This document shows, piece by piece, positions 17,390-26,505 of a stretch of 64,000 nt of DNA (within the stretch, counting starts at the first letter, position 1; the number at the start of each line of letters is the position of its first letter). Source of the stretch: Flavobacteriaceae bacterium NBU2973 (GTDB taxonomy: Bacteria > Bacteroidota > Bacteroidia > Flavobacteriales > Flavobacteriaceae). Where the stretch lies: positions 62,001-126,000 of the forward strand of contig JAOEIQ010000006.1 of the NCBI GenBank assembly GCA_026162565.1. The letters are read 5' to 3'. The position numbers were made by a program, and so were the translations under genes. The notes under the pieces are model-generated. The model had not been told where the DNA came from. It ran no database searches and saw only the letters and a list, made by a program, of their open reading frames with translations.

Positions 17390-18505
17390 TTACTTATCGT
17401 CAGTTAATCCTAGGATACTGAAAAAAAAGCTAAACAGAATAATTTGGATACCTAAAGCTATAGATATAGTTGCTGGGATAATAATTTTTAATGTGTCATT
17501 TACAGACATATAATTTTTCACTGCGAAATAAGATACTACAACTCCAATAACCGAAAGAAAAAAACCAACTAGTAAACCTCTTTCTAAAGTAAAGTAATTA
17601 AAAAGGCTATTGTATTTTTTAGTTTTTGGAATAAGCTCATGATTAGTAGCATAAATTTTAGTAAGTGCATAAAACACTACAAACTGAAAACCTATTAAAA
17701 ATAAACCTGATGTAAGCGGTAACCATTTTATTTCAGGTTCTGTTTGCATAAACATTATATTATAAGTTGCTATTATGCTAAATAGCATGACAAAAATACC
17801 AGGTAATAAAAACAACCATTTGGGACTGTATAACAATAGAAACCGTAAATGTCTCCATCCATCTGGAAAGGTCCTTAAATGAGGTTTTCTTGACCGACCA
17901 GCAGGAAAAACCGTTGTAGGCACTTCGGAAATGTTTAATTTTAACATTGATGCTTTAACAACTATCTCTGAAGCAAACTCCATACCTGTAGTTTTTAACT
18001 GCATTTTATTATAAGCTTCTCTTGTAAAACCCCGTAAACCACAATGAAAATCTCCTATTTTAGTTTTAAAAAAAAGATTCCCTATCCATGTTAAAACTGG
18101 GTTACCAATGTAACGATGAAGAAAAGGCATGGCATCTTTTTGCCTTTTACCTTTAAATCGATTACCCATCACTAAATCGTAACCTTCACGAAGCTTCTCG
18201 ACAAAATCATTAAGATTTAAGAGATCATGACTATCATCTGTATCAGCTGTGATTATGTATTTTCCTCTAGAGCCTTCAATAGCTCCTCTTGAGGCATTAC
18301 CATATCCCTTTCTATCAACATCAACAACTATTGCTCCTAAATCTCTAGCAATTTTTTGAGAGCCATCTGTACTGCCATTGTCACCAATAACAATCTCTCC
18401 ATTAATAGCGTTTGTATCTAAAAAAGATTGCGCCTTTTTTATGCAGCTAGAAATAGTCTCAGCTTCATTTAGACAAGGCATTACAATGGATAACTCAATT
18501 GACAT
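17390..18505 (-). CDS. Membrane-anchored family 2 glycosyltransferase
   Basis: 371 residues. An N-terminal GT-A domain begins ELSIVMPCLNEAETI and carries GDNGSTDGS and the metal-binding acidic cluster ITADTDDSHD (residue ~90-95). It resembles dolichol/undecaprenyl-phosphate sugar transferases. From about residue 225 there are four membrane helices (e.g. WLFLLPGIFVMLFSIIA), so it likely charges a lipid carrier at the inner membrane. It overlaps the upstream multi-helix membrane gene by 11 bases, and the two probably act together. The sugar is unknown. Confidence 0.88.
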   Translation of the reverse strand: MSIELSIVMPCLNEAETISSCIKKAQSFLDTNAINGEIVIGDNGSTDGSQKIARDLGAIVVDVDRKGYGNASRGAIEGSRGKYIITADTDDSHDLLNLNDFVEKLREGYDLVMGNRFKGKRQKDAMPFLHRYIGNPVLTWIGNLFFKTKIGDFHCGLRGFTREAYNKMQLKTTGMEFASEIVVKASMLKLNISEVPTTVFPAGRSRKPHLRTFPDGWRHLRFLLLYSPKWLFLLPGIFVMLFSIIATYNIMFMQTEPEIKWLPLTSGLFLIGFQFVVFYALTKIYATNHELIPKTKKYNSLFNYFTLERGLLVGFFLSVIGVVVSYFAVKNYMSVNDTLKIIIPATISIALGIQIILFSFFFSILGLTDDK

Positions 18506-19775
18506 GTATTATTTTTTTAAAATAGGGATCAATAAATAAAATTACAAAAGCAAATAAAACCCAATCGAAATAAAAAGTATATCTATTAACTGAATGCGTC
18601 GCTATAGCAATTATGGCATTATTGGCAAACATACATAATATCATAAATGCAATAAAAACAAACTCTTTTTTATTAGTCTTGAAGGAAATGTATACAGAAT
18701 AAAAAAGTATAATCAATAATAAAACCATATACTTTGATGTGCCAAACGTATATTTTAAATTATGATACACGAAACCTAACCAACTCTTCAAATTATTTTT
18801 AATTAGAGGTAAAATCATTTTAGATGTCAGCGCATCAACTTTTATCTGCTGCTCATAATAATCTAATCCTTTTACTGCATAGTAATCTAGATTTAATTGA
18901 TGAACTCTAGCATTACATATTTTAGTGAAGTTTTCTCTAAACAGTTCCTGATAATCAAAAATATCCTTTTTAAGTTCCTTTTTTAAAAACCCAGCTTCTG
19001 ACAAGCTTGTGTAGGTTCTTTTAAAAAGATCTTTTTCCTCCTTACTGGTGAAAATAGCTTCATCATTTGCATCAGATACATAAAAAGCTGCACTAATGGC
19101 GTGTACTGATGACATTTTATAATTAATAAATTTATCGTGAACTATTTTATTATAAGTACGCTCTGATAAACTAACTATCGCAGGTAAGGCTAATAATAGA
19201 AATAAAACTAAAAGACTTTGTTTAATTTGTTTCTCCTTAAAATTGATAAAAACAACACTATATAAAACAACTGGTATTAGAGCTAGAAACTGCCCTCTTG
19301 TTAAAATTAAAACAAAGAGTGGTATTAGTAATTTAATTAAGAATTTAATATTTCTCTCTATTAAGCCTTGCGTTAACAAAGCAGAAATAAAAATTACTAA
19401 AGCATAAGATAAAGACTCTGAAAGTAACTTATTGGCCGCAAAAAACCAATGATAACAGGGTGCTAACAGTATTAATTGTAAAACTGTAAGACCTAAAAAA
19501 CTAACCTCAAATATTTTTTTAAAAACCTTTAAAAAGTAATGAATGGATAGCGCAATTAAAATATACTGAACTATGGTTACAGGAAGCTCAAAGTTATCAC
19601 CAAAAACGCTTGTAAATAATTTTAAAAAACTAGAATAAACTGGAGATCTATTAAAAGACATTTTTAAAAAAGCAAAACTGTCTGGATAATAAATAGCTCC
19701 TTTAAAAATTACAAAAACACCAACAACAAAATAGATGCAGTAATAAGAAATTGTTTTGACATTAACTTGTTTCAA
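18495..19775 (-). CDS. Polytopic membrane protein, possible GT-C glycosyltransferase
   Basis: 426 residues with about ten predicted membrane helices (e.g. IYFVVGVFVIFKGAIYYPDS, LTVLQLILLAP, LLVLFLLLALPAIVSL). The first loop YYPDSFAFLKMSFNRSPVYS, with an acidic residue after helix 1, resembles the arrangement in GT-C glycosyltransferases that use lipid-linked sugars, but the match is loose. The 11-base overlap with the lipid-sugar-type GT2 supports a donor-acceptor pairing. A general membrane protein of unknown function is the alternative. Confidence 0.7.
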   Translation of the reverse strand: MKQVNVKTISYYCIYFVVGVFVIFKGAIYYPDSFAFLKMSFNRSPVYSSFLKLFTSVFGDNFELPVTIVQYILIALSIHYFLKVFKKIFEVSFLGLTVLQLILLAPCYHWFFAANKLLSESLSYALVIFISALLTQGLIERNIKFLIKLLIPLFVLILTRGQFLALIPVVLYSVVFINFKEKQIKQSLLVLFLLLALPAIVSLSERTYNKIVHDKFINYKMSSVHAISAAFYVSDANDEAIFTSKEEKDLFKRTYTSLSEAGFLKKELKKDIFDYQELFRENFTKICNARVHQLNLDYYAVKGLDYYEQQIKVDALTSKMILPLIKNNLKSWLGFVYHNLKYTFGTSKYMVLLLIILFYSVYISFKTNKKEFVFIAFMILCMFANNAIIAIATHSVNRYTFYFDWVLFAFVILFIDPYFKKIIHVN

Positions 19776-19946
19776 AGGTTTTTTGGTAGGTTATTTGATG
19801 CTAAATATACTGCATAAAATTGAATTACTGATTAAAATATAATACTCAAGTTGTTCGTTTTTAATAGCACGAATTTATTTTTTCATTACGTATTTATTAA
19901 TTACTTTGGCAATGTAATTTCTTTACTAAAAACTCACTCTTTATCA

Positions 19947-20627
19947 ATGGAACAAATTCTTCAGCTAAAAAATGCCTCAATATTTCAAGGAGATAATCTT
20001 GTATTGAATGATGTGACTTTAGAAATGAACAAAGGTGAATTTGTATATCTTATTGGTAAAACTGGAACAGGTAAAAGTAGTTTTATGAAAACCCTTTATG
20101 GAGATTTACAACTTCAAGATGGCGAGGGTTTAATAGTTGGCTATAATCTTAAAACGTTAAAAGATAAAGATATTCCGTATTTAAGACGAAAGCTTGGTAT
20201 TGTATTTCAAGATTTTAAACTTTTAAATGACCGAACTGTTATATCGAATTTAGAGTTTGTTTTAAAGGCAACCGGATGGAAAGACAAAGAAAAAATCACC
20301 ACTAGAATAGATACTGTTTTAGATAAAGTTGGCATGAAAACTAAAGGTTTTAAGTTTCCTCATGAATTATCAGGTGGCGAACAGCAGCGTATTGCTATTG
20401 CTCGCGCTTTACTTAATGATCCAGAACTTATTTTAGCTGATGAGCCTACTGGTAATTTAGATCCTCAAACGAGTATTGAAGTCATGGAAGTATTACGTGA
20501 CCTCAATAAAAAAGGGCATACTATTTTAATGGCTACGCATGATTATGCGTTACTTTTAAAGTATCCAAGCAAAACTTTAAAATGTGATGAGAATAAGATA
20601 TATGAGGTCGTACAACGAAAAAATTAA
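19947..20627 (+). CDS. ftsE: FtsE-like ABC transporter ATP-binding protein
   Basis: 226 residues from [17 protein letters not shown]; a longer frame opens 96 bases upstream but adds non-homologous sequence. All ABC ATPase motifs are present: Walker [11 protein letters not shown]-loop VFQDFKLL, signature LSGGEQQR, Walker B LILADEPT and the H-loop MATHD. The [14 protein letters not shown] region is typical of FtsE, partner of FtsX in septal peptidoglycan hydrolase activation. No ftsX lies nearby, so the symbol rests on sequence alone. Its stop overlaps the convergent stop of the beta-helix gene. Confidence 0.82.
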   Translation: MEQILQLKNASIFQGDNLVLNDVTLEMNKGEFVYLIGKTGTGKSSFMKTLYGDLQLQDGEGLIVGYNLKTLKDKDIPYLRRKLGIVFQDFKLLNDRTVISNLEFVLKATGWKDKEKITTRIDTVLDKVGMKTKGFKFPHELSGGEQQRIAIARALLNDPELILADEPTGNLDPQTSIEVMEVLRDLNKKGHTILMATHDYALLLKYPSKTLKCDENKIYEVVQRKN

Positions 20628-22189
20628 AACAGCCAACCAAATAATCTTCTGAAAAAGTTTTTTCTTTTTCTCTTGCTCTCCTCATTAAACTCAATAGAAT
20701 ACACCCCAAAATTATCTACAGTCTGATTATAAGTACTCATTGAAAATGTTACCTTTAATGACTCTGAAACGCTTCCTGATGTAATAATGGAATCATTTTC
20801 AATATTCCTGATAGTATAACCAGTTCCTTTTTTAATTTTATAATCAGAAAAGTCAACATTTACTGAGTGTCCTTGCTTATTAAATAAAGTAATTCTAAAG
20901 GAGTTATTATTAAATTTTACAATACTTAAAACCTCTTCAGCTTCAAAATTTCTAATATGCTTTCGTTTGCTTTGGGTATCAATTTTAAACAGGTTTTGCC
21001 ATTGATCAATTTCAAAGTCTTTATAATTTAAAACTCTAAAAAAATTAGAACGTCTACTGTAGTAATTATTTGATTGAAAGTCCCATTTATTAGATTCTAA
21101 ACTTTTTAAAACGGACTTATTGAAATGTATATATCCTGTATATACAGTATTGTTTTTAAAAACTAAATCTTTTGCATACAATATATTCAGGGCATTATTT
21201 TTACCTATAATTATATTGTTTTTTACAGTTACATTCTCTACAGGTGCATTTTTGTTATAACCCAATGCAAGAGAAACACCATCTCCAAAGTTATTGGCAT
21301 CATTTAAAAAATCTGTATTGTGATATAAAACATTATCTGTAACACTAATATTTTTGGCAATGTTTAAACCGCCATTATCATTTGAAGCTATTAAAATATT
21401 TGCCCAGTGTTTATTTAAAATTACACCATTATTAAAAATGGTATTTTTACGTAAAGTGACATTTTTGACATATTCAAAAGTAGACCTATCGCTAGCGTCC
21501 CAAACCTCCACTCCTTTGTAATAATTATTAAAAATTATATTGTTTTCAATAAGTCTAATTTTATCACTTTGGTTTTGAACATAAATACCTACTCCATGAC
21601 CTCTTTGTTTACCAATATATCCATTATTAAAAATAATACAATGTTGAATTTTAGTTCCTCCTGTTCGTTTCCATGAACCCAACGCAGTTCCTGGAACATT
21701 GTGTATTTTTAAATTAATAAACTCGCAATCTTCTCCATTTAAATGGTTAATTCCAGTAATATGCTTGAAGTTTTTATCATTGACATGCCTTAAAAAATCT
21801 CCCAAAAACGTAATCTCAAAGTTTTTAAAAATAACATTCCCACCATTCACCTCTAAAACAGAACGTATTTCAGAGTTCACATTCCCATTGAGGATTACTT
21901 TATCGTTTTCAAAAGCACTTACTGTAATTTTAGAACCATTACTTTTTAAGTTACTGATGTATCTGCCATTATATGTACCTTCATGAAGGTAAATTATAGC
22001 TCCTGCTTTAATAGTATTGTGCTTATTACTTAATGCTGTTTGTAAGTCCCAAGGAGAATTTAAGCTTCCATCTCCTGTGTGTTTACCTGGAGTTGATTGG
22101 TGATTTGTTGGAAATACGTGATAAATACTTTGCCCTAAACAGCAAAATGAACAAAACAGAAATGATATGCTAACTAATAAACGTTTCAT
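20624..22189 (-). CDS. Secreted right-handed beta-helix protein
   Basis: 521 residues from MKRLLVSISFLFCSFCCLGQ (signal peptide). The mature part has regular parallel beta-helix rungs with Asn ladders (IRLIENNIIFNNYYKGVEV, VTLRKNTIFNNG, VTVKNNIIIGKNN), as in pectate-lyase-like and NosD-like folds. Such proteins bind or cleave polysaccharides, for example as lyases or epimerases. No specific catalytic residues could be picked. Its place in a glycan locus fits polysaccharide modification at the cell surface. It shares four bases with the convergent ftsE end. Confidence 0.78.
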   Translation of the reverse strand: MKRLLVSISFLFCSFCCLGQSIYHVFPTNHQSTPGKHTGDGSLNSPWDLQTALSNKHNTIKAGAIIYLHEGTYNGRYISNLKSNGSKITVSAFENDKVILNGNVNSEIRSVLEVNGGNVIFKNFEITFLGDFLRHVNDKNFKHITGINHLNGEDCEFINLKIHNVPGTALGSWKRTGGTKIQHCIIFNNGYIGKQRGHGVGIYVQNQSDKIRLIENNIIFNNYYKGVEVWDASDRSTFEYVKNVTLRKNTIFNNGVILNKHWANILIASNDNGGLNIAKNISVTDNVLYHNTDFLNDANNFGDGVSLALGYNKNAPVENVTVKNNIIIGKNNALNILYAKDLVFKNNTVYTGYIHFNKSVLKSLESNKWDFQSNNYYSRRSNFFRVLNYKDFEIDQWQNLFKIDTQSKRKHIRNFEAEEVLSIVKFNNNSFRITLFNKQGHSVNVDFSDYKIKKGTGYTIRNIENDSIITSGSVSESLKVTFSMSTYNQTVDNFGVYSIEFNEESKRKRKNFFRRLFGWLF

Positions 22190-22255
22190 AATTAGTATTG
22201 AGCAATTAGTGTTCCAAAAAACAAAATTGTATTTTCGTATCATAATATCTCCTGA

Positions 22256-23146
22256 ATGATTTCTATTTTAATTCCTGTTTATAACAGTAATATTAGTAAT
22301 TTAGTTTATACCCTTCATAAACAGTTATCAAGTAGTAAAATAGATTTTGAAATCATTTGCCTTGATGACTTTTCAACTCCCAAGATAATTGAAACAAATA
22401 CTGTTATAAACAAATTAAGCTACACATCTTATCAACTCAATCCAAAAAATTTAGGCAGAAACAACACGAGGCAATTATTAAGTGAAAAAGCTAACTATGA
22501 CTGGATTCTATTTTTAGATGCAGATGTATTACCAAAAAGAGATAATTTTATATCGACTTACATTTCGCTAATTGATTCAGATTTTGATGCCATATATGGT
22601 GGTTTTGCATACTATAATGAGCCTCCTGAAAAATCATTTATGCTACGATGGAAATACGGTAGAAAATATGAAGAAGTAGATGCTTCTAAAAGAAATAAAC
22701 GCCCTTACAAATCAATCATTTCTGCTAATTTTCTGATTAAAAAAAGTGTATTTAATGCCATTAATTCTAAAATTTCTGGAAACTTATACGGAGAAGACAA
22801 CCATTTTGGCGCCTTACTAAAGAGTAATTATGTTACAGTAAAGCATATTAATAATGAAGTGTATCATTTAGGTATTGAGTCTAGTAGTAACTATTTAAAG
22901 AAAAAAGAACAAGCTGCAATTACTTTACTGAATCTCTATTATAATTCCAGTAAACTTGAACATGATAATGACTTACTGTTATTATTTGAAAAAAGTAAAA
23001 AATATAGACTTAATTATTTAATAAGTAAATCGTTTAGATTGACTAAAAAACTTCTGCAAAAAAATCTAACTGGGAATAATCCCTCTACTTATCTTTTACA
23101 GTTTTACAAAATAGGTTTTATCTGCAGTGAAGATTTAAAACGATAA
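22256..23146 (+). CDS. Family 2 glycosyltransferase
   Basis: 296 residues. GT-A fold starting MISILIPVYNSNISNLV, with CLDDFST at the first acidic site and the DxD motif LFLDADVLP at about residue 90. A later YGEDNHFGAL supplies the ED catalytic-base motif of inverting GT2 enzymes. No membrane helix, so cytoplasmic. Divergent from the beta-helix gene, with a 66-base gap, and convergent with fdtA-like gene. Donor sugar unknown. Confidence 0.85.
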   Translation: MISILIPVYNSNISNLVYTLHKQLSSSKIDFEIICLDDFSTPKIIETNTVINKLSYTSYQLNPKNLGRNNTRQLLSEKANYDWILFLDADVLPKRDNFISTYISLIDSDFDAIYGGFAYYNEPPEKSFMLRWKYGRKYEEVDASKRNKRPYKSIISANFLIKKSVFNAINSKISGNLYGEDNHFGALLKSNYVTVKHINNEVYHLGIESSSNYLKKKEQAAITLLNLYYNSSKLEHDNDLLLLFEKSKKYRLNYLISKSFRLTKKLLQKNLTGNNPSTYLLQFYKIGFICSEDLKR

Positions 23147-23147
23147 A

Positions 23148-23543
23148 TTACCTATTTATATAATTTAAAAACTCTGAATAATCGCGAATATAATCGCTTT
23201 CATCAAACTCATCTGATGCTAATACCAAACAAACAGAACCTGCAGAAAAATTTTGAAGCTCTCGCCAGACTCCAGTAGGTATTAACAAACCTTTGTCAGG
23301 CTTATTGAGCATAACGGTCTCTTTGGTATTACCATTATCTAAAACCACTTCAAAACTTCCACTTAATGGAATAATGAATTGCTGTAAATTTCTGTGCGCA
23401 TGACCACCTCTGTATGCATCACTAGGTACATCGTATAGATAATATACTCTTTTAATTTTAAATGGTAATACGTCTTTTTCAATAATGGCAAGGTTACCTC
23501 TTGTATCTTTTATTTTTGGTATGTCTATTATCTCAATATTCAT
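23148..23543 (-). CDS. fdtA: FdtA/QdtA-type sugar 3,4-ketoisomerase
   Basis: 131 residues, a single cupin-type jelly roll (WxcM-like). The active-site region YRGGHAHRNLQQFIIPLSG contains the family's conserved His pair. FdtA/QdtA converts dTDP-4-keto-6-deoxyglucose to the 3-keto sugar, the step before the aminotransferase FdtB/QdtB. A matching aminotransferase lies at 32911-34008 on the same strand. Galacto versus gluco product (Fuc3N or Qui3N) cannot be decided from sequence by eye. Five bases separate it from the upstream GT2 gene. Confidence 0.85.
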   Translation of the reverse strand: MNIEIIDIPKIKDTRGNLAIIEKDVLPFKIKRVYYLYDVPSDAYRGGHAHRNLQQFIIPLSGSFEVVLDNGNTKETVMLNKPDKGLLIPTGVWRELQNFSAGSVCLVLASDEFDESDYIRDYSEFLNYINR

Positions 23544-23548
23544 TACTT

Positions 23549-24370
23549 CTATATGTCTCCTTTAGATTCTAATACTCTGTACTGTTTAATTGCCTTTAAA
23601 CCCACTTTAAATTTATAGAAAATATCTTTAGGTTTGATATACTTTAACCTAACCATTGCTAACAAGTGCTTTACAAGCCAAGGATATGCCTTCCACTGGT
23701 AATATCTAAATCTTAAAGCCGTTCTGGCAATTATTGAATTATCTGAACCTTGAAGTTTTCCTGACGACACATGTGGATGTTTAGATAAAAAAACTTCTTT
23801 ATGGTATAATTCTAATCCATTATCCCAAGCATTCTTCATAAATACAAATTCTGTACAACCAGGAAACGTAGAACCTACTCCAAAATGTATGTTATATAAA
23901 GTATTGGTTTTTTGAATTGGTTCTCTTAAAAAGCTTATTCCAATATTATTCACTCTAAATTCCATATCCTTATGTTTACCTTCATCAGAATACTTAAAAT
24001 AGCGCTCATCATTTTCATCAACAGCCTCAAAGGTTATGATATCAGCTTTGCTATTATCAACATAAGCAGATACTATTTTCTCTTTTAAATTAGGCAAATA
24101 AATAATATCGTCATCAGCAAATAAACAAATTCTAGCAGTAGCTGCTTTAATAGCAATGTTTCTACTTATTGGTGAGCCTCTTTCAAATGAGTTAATAATT
24201 TTAATATGCTTCTTATTGGATTGTAGCAAGCAATCCTCTGTGGTTTGATTGACTATTAGAATATTAAAATCATCAATGTTATTATTAATAAACATAGGCA
24301 ATAAAAAATCCAGATTATCTCGATTCATTGTTGCTACTAATATTTCTATGTCTAATTGCGTACTTGCCAA
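23549..24370 (-). CDS. Family 2 glycosyltransferase
   Basis: 273 residues. LDIEILVATMNRDNLDFLLP opens a GT-A domain; the acidic site LFADDDIIYLP is at about residue 85, after SPISRNIAI, which is typical of GT2. The C-terminal ~50 residues are basic and aromatic, suggesting peripheral membrane contact. It immediately precedes the fdtA-like gene, so it may transfer the 3-amino sugar or its neighbour. Divergent from the glycosyltransferase at 24409. Confidence 0.82.
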   Translation of the reverse strand: MASTQLDIEILVATMNRDNLDFLLPMFINNNIDDFNILIVNQTTEDCLLQSNKKHIKIINSFERGSPISRNIAIKAATARICLFADDDIIYLPNLKEKIVSAYVDNSKADIITFEAVDENDERYFKYSDEGKHKDMEFRVNNIGISFLREPIQKTNTLYNIHFGVGSTFPGCTEFVFMKNAWDNGLELYHKEVFLSKHPHVSSGKLQGSDNSIIARTALRFRYYQWKAYPWLVKHLLAMVRLKYIKPKDIFYKFKVGLKAIKQYRVLESKGDI

Positions 24371-24381
24371 TTACAATTTTT

Positions 24382-24389
24382 TACTTTTG
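24382..24389 (+). promoter_or_regulatory. -7 box (TACTTTTG) before a glycosyltransferase gene
   Basis: A perfect TAnnTTTG element, 19 bases upstream of the ATG at 24409. A possible TTG at 24364-24366 gives a spacer of only 15 bases, shorter than usual, so the -33 part is doubtful. Confidence 0.4.
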
Positions 24390-24408
24390 CGTAAAAGTAA
24401 CATTTTTT

Positions 24409-25542
24409 ATGCGTATACTTCTTGTTGGTGAATATAGTAGATTACATAATTCTTTAAAAGAAGGTCTTGTTTCTTTAGGTCATCAAGTTACTATAATCGG
24501 AAATGGAGATAGCTTTAAAAAATATCCCGTAGATATTTATATTACTCACTCTTTTAACAACTGGTTTTTAAAAAAAATTAAAGCAGGTATATACAAATTA
24601 TTTGGTGTTAATTTAAGTGCAATAGAAGTGTATTACAAATCAAAAAAAGTCATAGAACAACTACCTGAATACGATGTTGTTCAACTTATAAACGAGCTAG
24701 CTTTTAAAACAAACTCTAAATACGAAATCAAACTTTTAAAAAAACTAAAAACTAAAAAACTCTATTTACTATCCTGTGGTGTCGATTATTACAGTGTGAA
24801 GTTTATGATGGAAGGTGGTTTTAGATACAGTATCATGACGCCCTATTTAGATAATACTGGAAATAAAAAAAATTACAAATTTAAATTAGGTCAGTTAAGT
24901 CCAGAACATAAAAAACTACAAGAATACATTTATGAAAATTGTAATGGTATTATAGCGTCAGATATGGATTATCATTTACCATTAGTTGGTTGGAATAACT
25001 ATTTAGGACTTATTCCTAATGCTATAAACACTGAAAAAATTAAATATATTGAGCCAATAATACATGGGAAAATAAAAATTTTTCATGGTGTAAATAAGGC
25101 TATGCAACACAAAAAGGGTAATGCCTATTTTTTTGAAGCTTTAGAGATAATTCAAAAAAAATATCATGATAAGGTTGAAATTATTACCACTTACAGCCTT
25201 CCATATAAAGAGTATATTAAAATATATGATAGTTGCCACATACTATTAGATCAGATTTATGGTTATGATCAAGGCTACAATGCTTTAGAAGCTATGGCAA
25301 AAGGAAAAGTTGTTTTTACAGGTGCCGAAGAAGAATGGCTTGACTATTATAAATTAGAGAAAGATACTATTGCTATAAATACGCTACCTGATGTAAATTA
25401 TTTAGTTGAAAAATTAGAATGGCTGATTCTGAATCCAAAAAAAATTATTGAAATTTCTAAAAACGCACGTAACTTTATAGAGGAGCATCACAATTATATA
25501 GATGTTGCAAATAAGTATTTAAAAACATGGCAAACTAATTAA
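24409..25542 (+). CDS. GT-B glycosyltransferase (family 4-like)
   Basis: 377 residues from MRILLVGEYSRLHNSLKEGL; an upstream in-frame ATG would add a hydrophobic leader crossing the promoter and is rejected. Two Rossmann-like halves fit GT-B. The C-terminal half has GYDQGYNALEAMAKGKVVF with E-x7-E-like spacing typical of family 4 retaining enzymes. No signal peptide. Followed ten bases later by another transferase on the same strand. Confidence 0.8.
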   Translation: MRILLVGEYSRLHNSLKEGLVSLGHQVTIIGNGDSFKKYPVDIYITHSFNNWFLKKIKAGIYKLFGVNLSAIEVYYKSKKVIEQLPEYDVVQLINELAFKTNSKYEIKLLKKLKTKKLYLLSCGVDYYSVKFMMEGGFRYSIMTPYLDNTGNKKNYKFKLGQLSPEHKKLQEYIYENCNGIIASDMDYHLPLVGWNNYLGLIPNAINTEKIKYIEPIIHGKIKIFHGVNKAMQHKKGNAYFFEALEIIQKKYHDKVEIITTYSLPYKEYIKIYDSCHILLDQIYGYDQGYNALEAMAKGKVVFTGAEEEWLDYYKLEKDTIAINTLPDVNYLVEKLEWLILNPKKIIEISKNARNFIEEHHNYIDVANKYLKTWQTN

Positions 25543-25552
25543 CTCCTTTAAC

Positions 25553-26362
25553 TTGAAACATTTTTTAATAACACGCTTCAATTTAAAAGGTAAAAAAAAC
25601 TTAAAAGGCAATCGTATTTTTAACCCATTGTCAGAAGAGTGGTTAGACAAACGTTTTAAAATATTTGAATCCTATTGCCTACCTTCTGTAATAAACCAAA
25701 CTAATAAAAATTTTATATGGCTAGTTTGTTTTGACATAGACACTCCAGAGATATATCATACAATTATTAAAAATCTTGAACATACTATTTCAAATTTTGC
25801 ACCTGTTTTTGTTGATGGATTTGGTGAATTAGAAAATACCATACAAGAAGTGATTCAAGAAAAATTATCACCAAATGATGATTTTATTATAACTACACGA
25901 ATTGATAATGATGATATAATTCATCAAGATTTTATAAGTACCATTCAAAGTTCATACGTTGCAAAGCATAACACATTAATAGATTTAGAACTAGGATATC
26001 AATTAATACTAGATTCTAATATTACTAGTATAAGAGAATTTAAATTACCTTACAATCCGTTTTTAAGTTTAGTGGAGAGTAGCTCTAATTTTAATACTAT
26101 TATCTCCAAAGAGCATCGCTATTGGAAGTCATTACCAGATATCAAAAAATATAAACATCAGCCCTTATGGATTCAAGTAGTACACGATCAAAATTTGTTA
26201 AATAGAAAACGAAACTATCTTAAAAAGGTTATTGCAATTGATTATTCATCTTTTGGAATGAAATCTGAATTGAAATTAGAAGATACAATAAGTATTAAAA
26301 AGTTTAATAGACAGACATATTTTTTGAGGGTTTATAATAATTTAAAAACTTTTTTTAAGTAA
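25553..26362 (+). CDS. Putative rhamnosyl-type glycosyltransferase, TTG start
   Basis: 269 residues. The start is TTG at 25553 (reading MKHFLITRFNLKG); there is no suitable ATG. The N-terminus HFLITRFNLK, then EEWLDKRFKIFESYCLPSV and NFIWLVCFD are hallmarks of the 'putative rhamnosyl transferase' family (Gly_transf_rhamno). An acidic RIDNDDII near residue 120 probably binds the nucleotide sugar. Gene order with the preceding GT-B enzyme suggests consecutive transfers in one surface glycan. Confidence 0.82.
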   Translation: MKHFLITRFNLKGKKNLKGNRIFNPLSEEWLDKRFKIFESYCLPSVINQTNKNFIWLVCFDIDTPEIYHTIIKNLEHTISNFAPVFVDGFGELENTIQEVIQEKLSPNDDFIITTRIDNDDIIHQDFISTIQSSYVAKHNTLIDLELGYQLILDSNITSIREFKLPYNPFLSLVESSSNFNTIISKEHRYWKSLPDIKKYKHQPLWIQVVHDQNLLNRKRNYLKKVIAIDYSSFGMKSELKLEDTISIKKFNRQTYFLRVYNNLKTFFK

Positions 26363-26496
26363 AGAGACTGTTTAAAAAGTGAGTATTCCTGTCTGTTCAA
26401 GCAAAAAAGAGAACTTTAACCTACAGATTATCAAAGTAGGTCTCGACTCCGCTCGACCTGACAAATTGATTTTTTTAACTTTTTAGACAGCCTCTT
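26363..26496. mobile_element. 134-base MITE-like element with terminal inverted repeats
   Basis: The ends are inverted repeats: AGAGACTGTTTAAAAAGT at 26363-26380 and the complement of AACTTTTTAGACAGCCTCTT at 26477-26496, with two mismatches over 18 bases. The interior has no gene and includes a smaller palindrome, CTCGACTCCGCTCGA. No clear target-site duplication is seen. It lies between convergent genes and could also terminate transcription from both sides. Confidence 0.6.
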
Positions 26497-26505
26497 AATA
26501 GTAGC

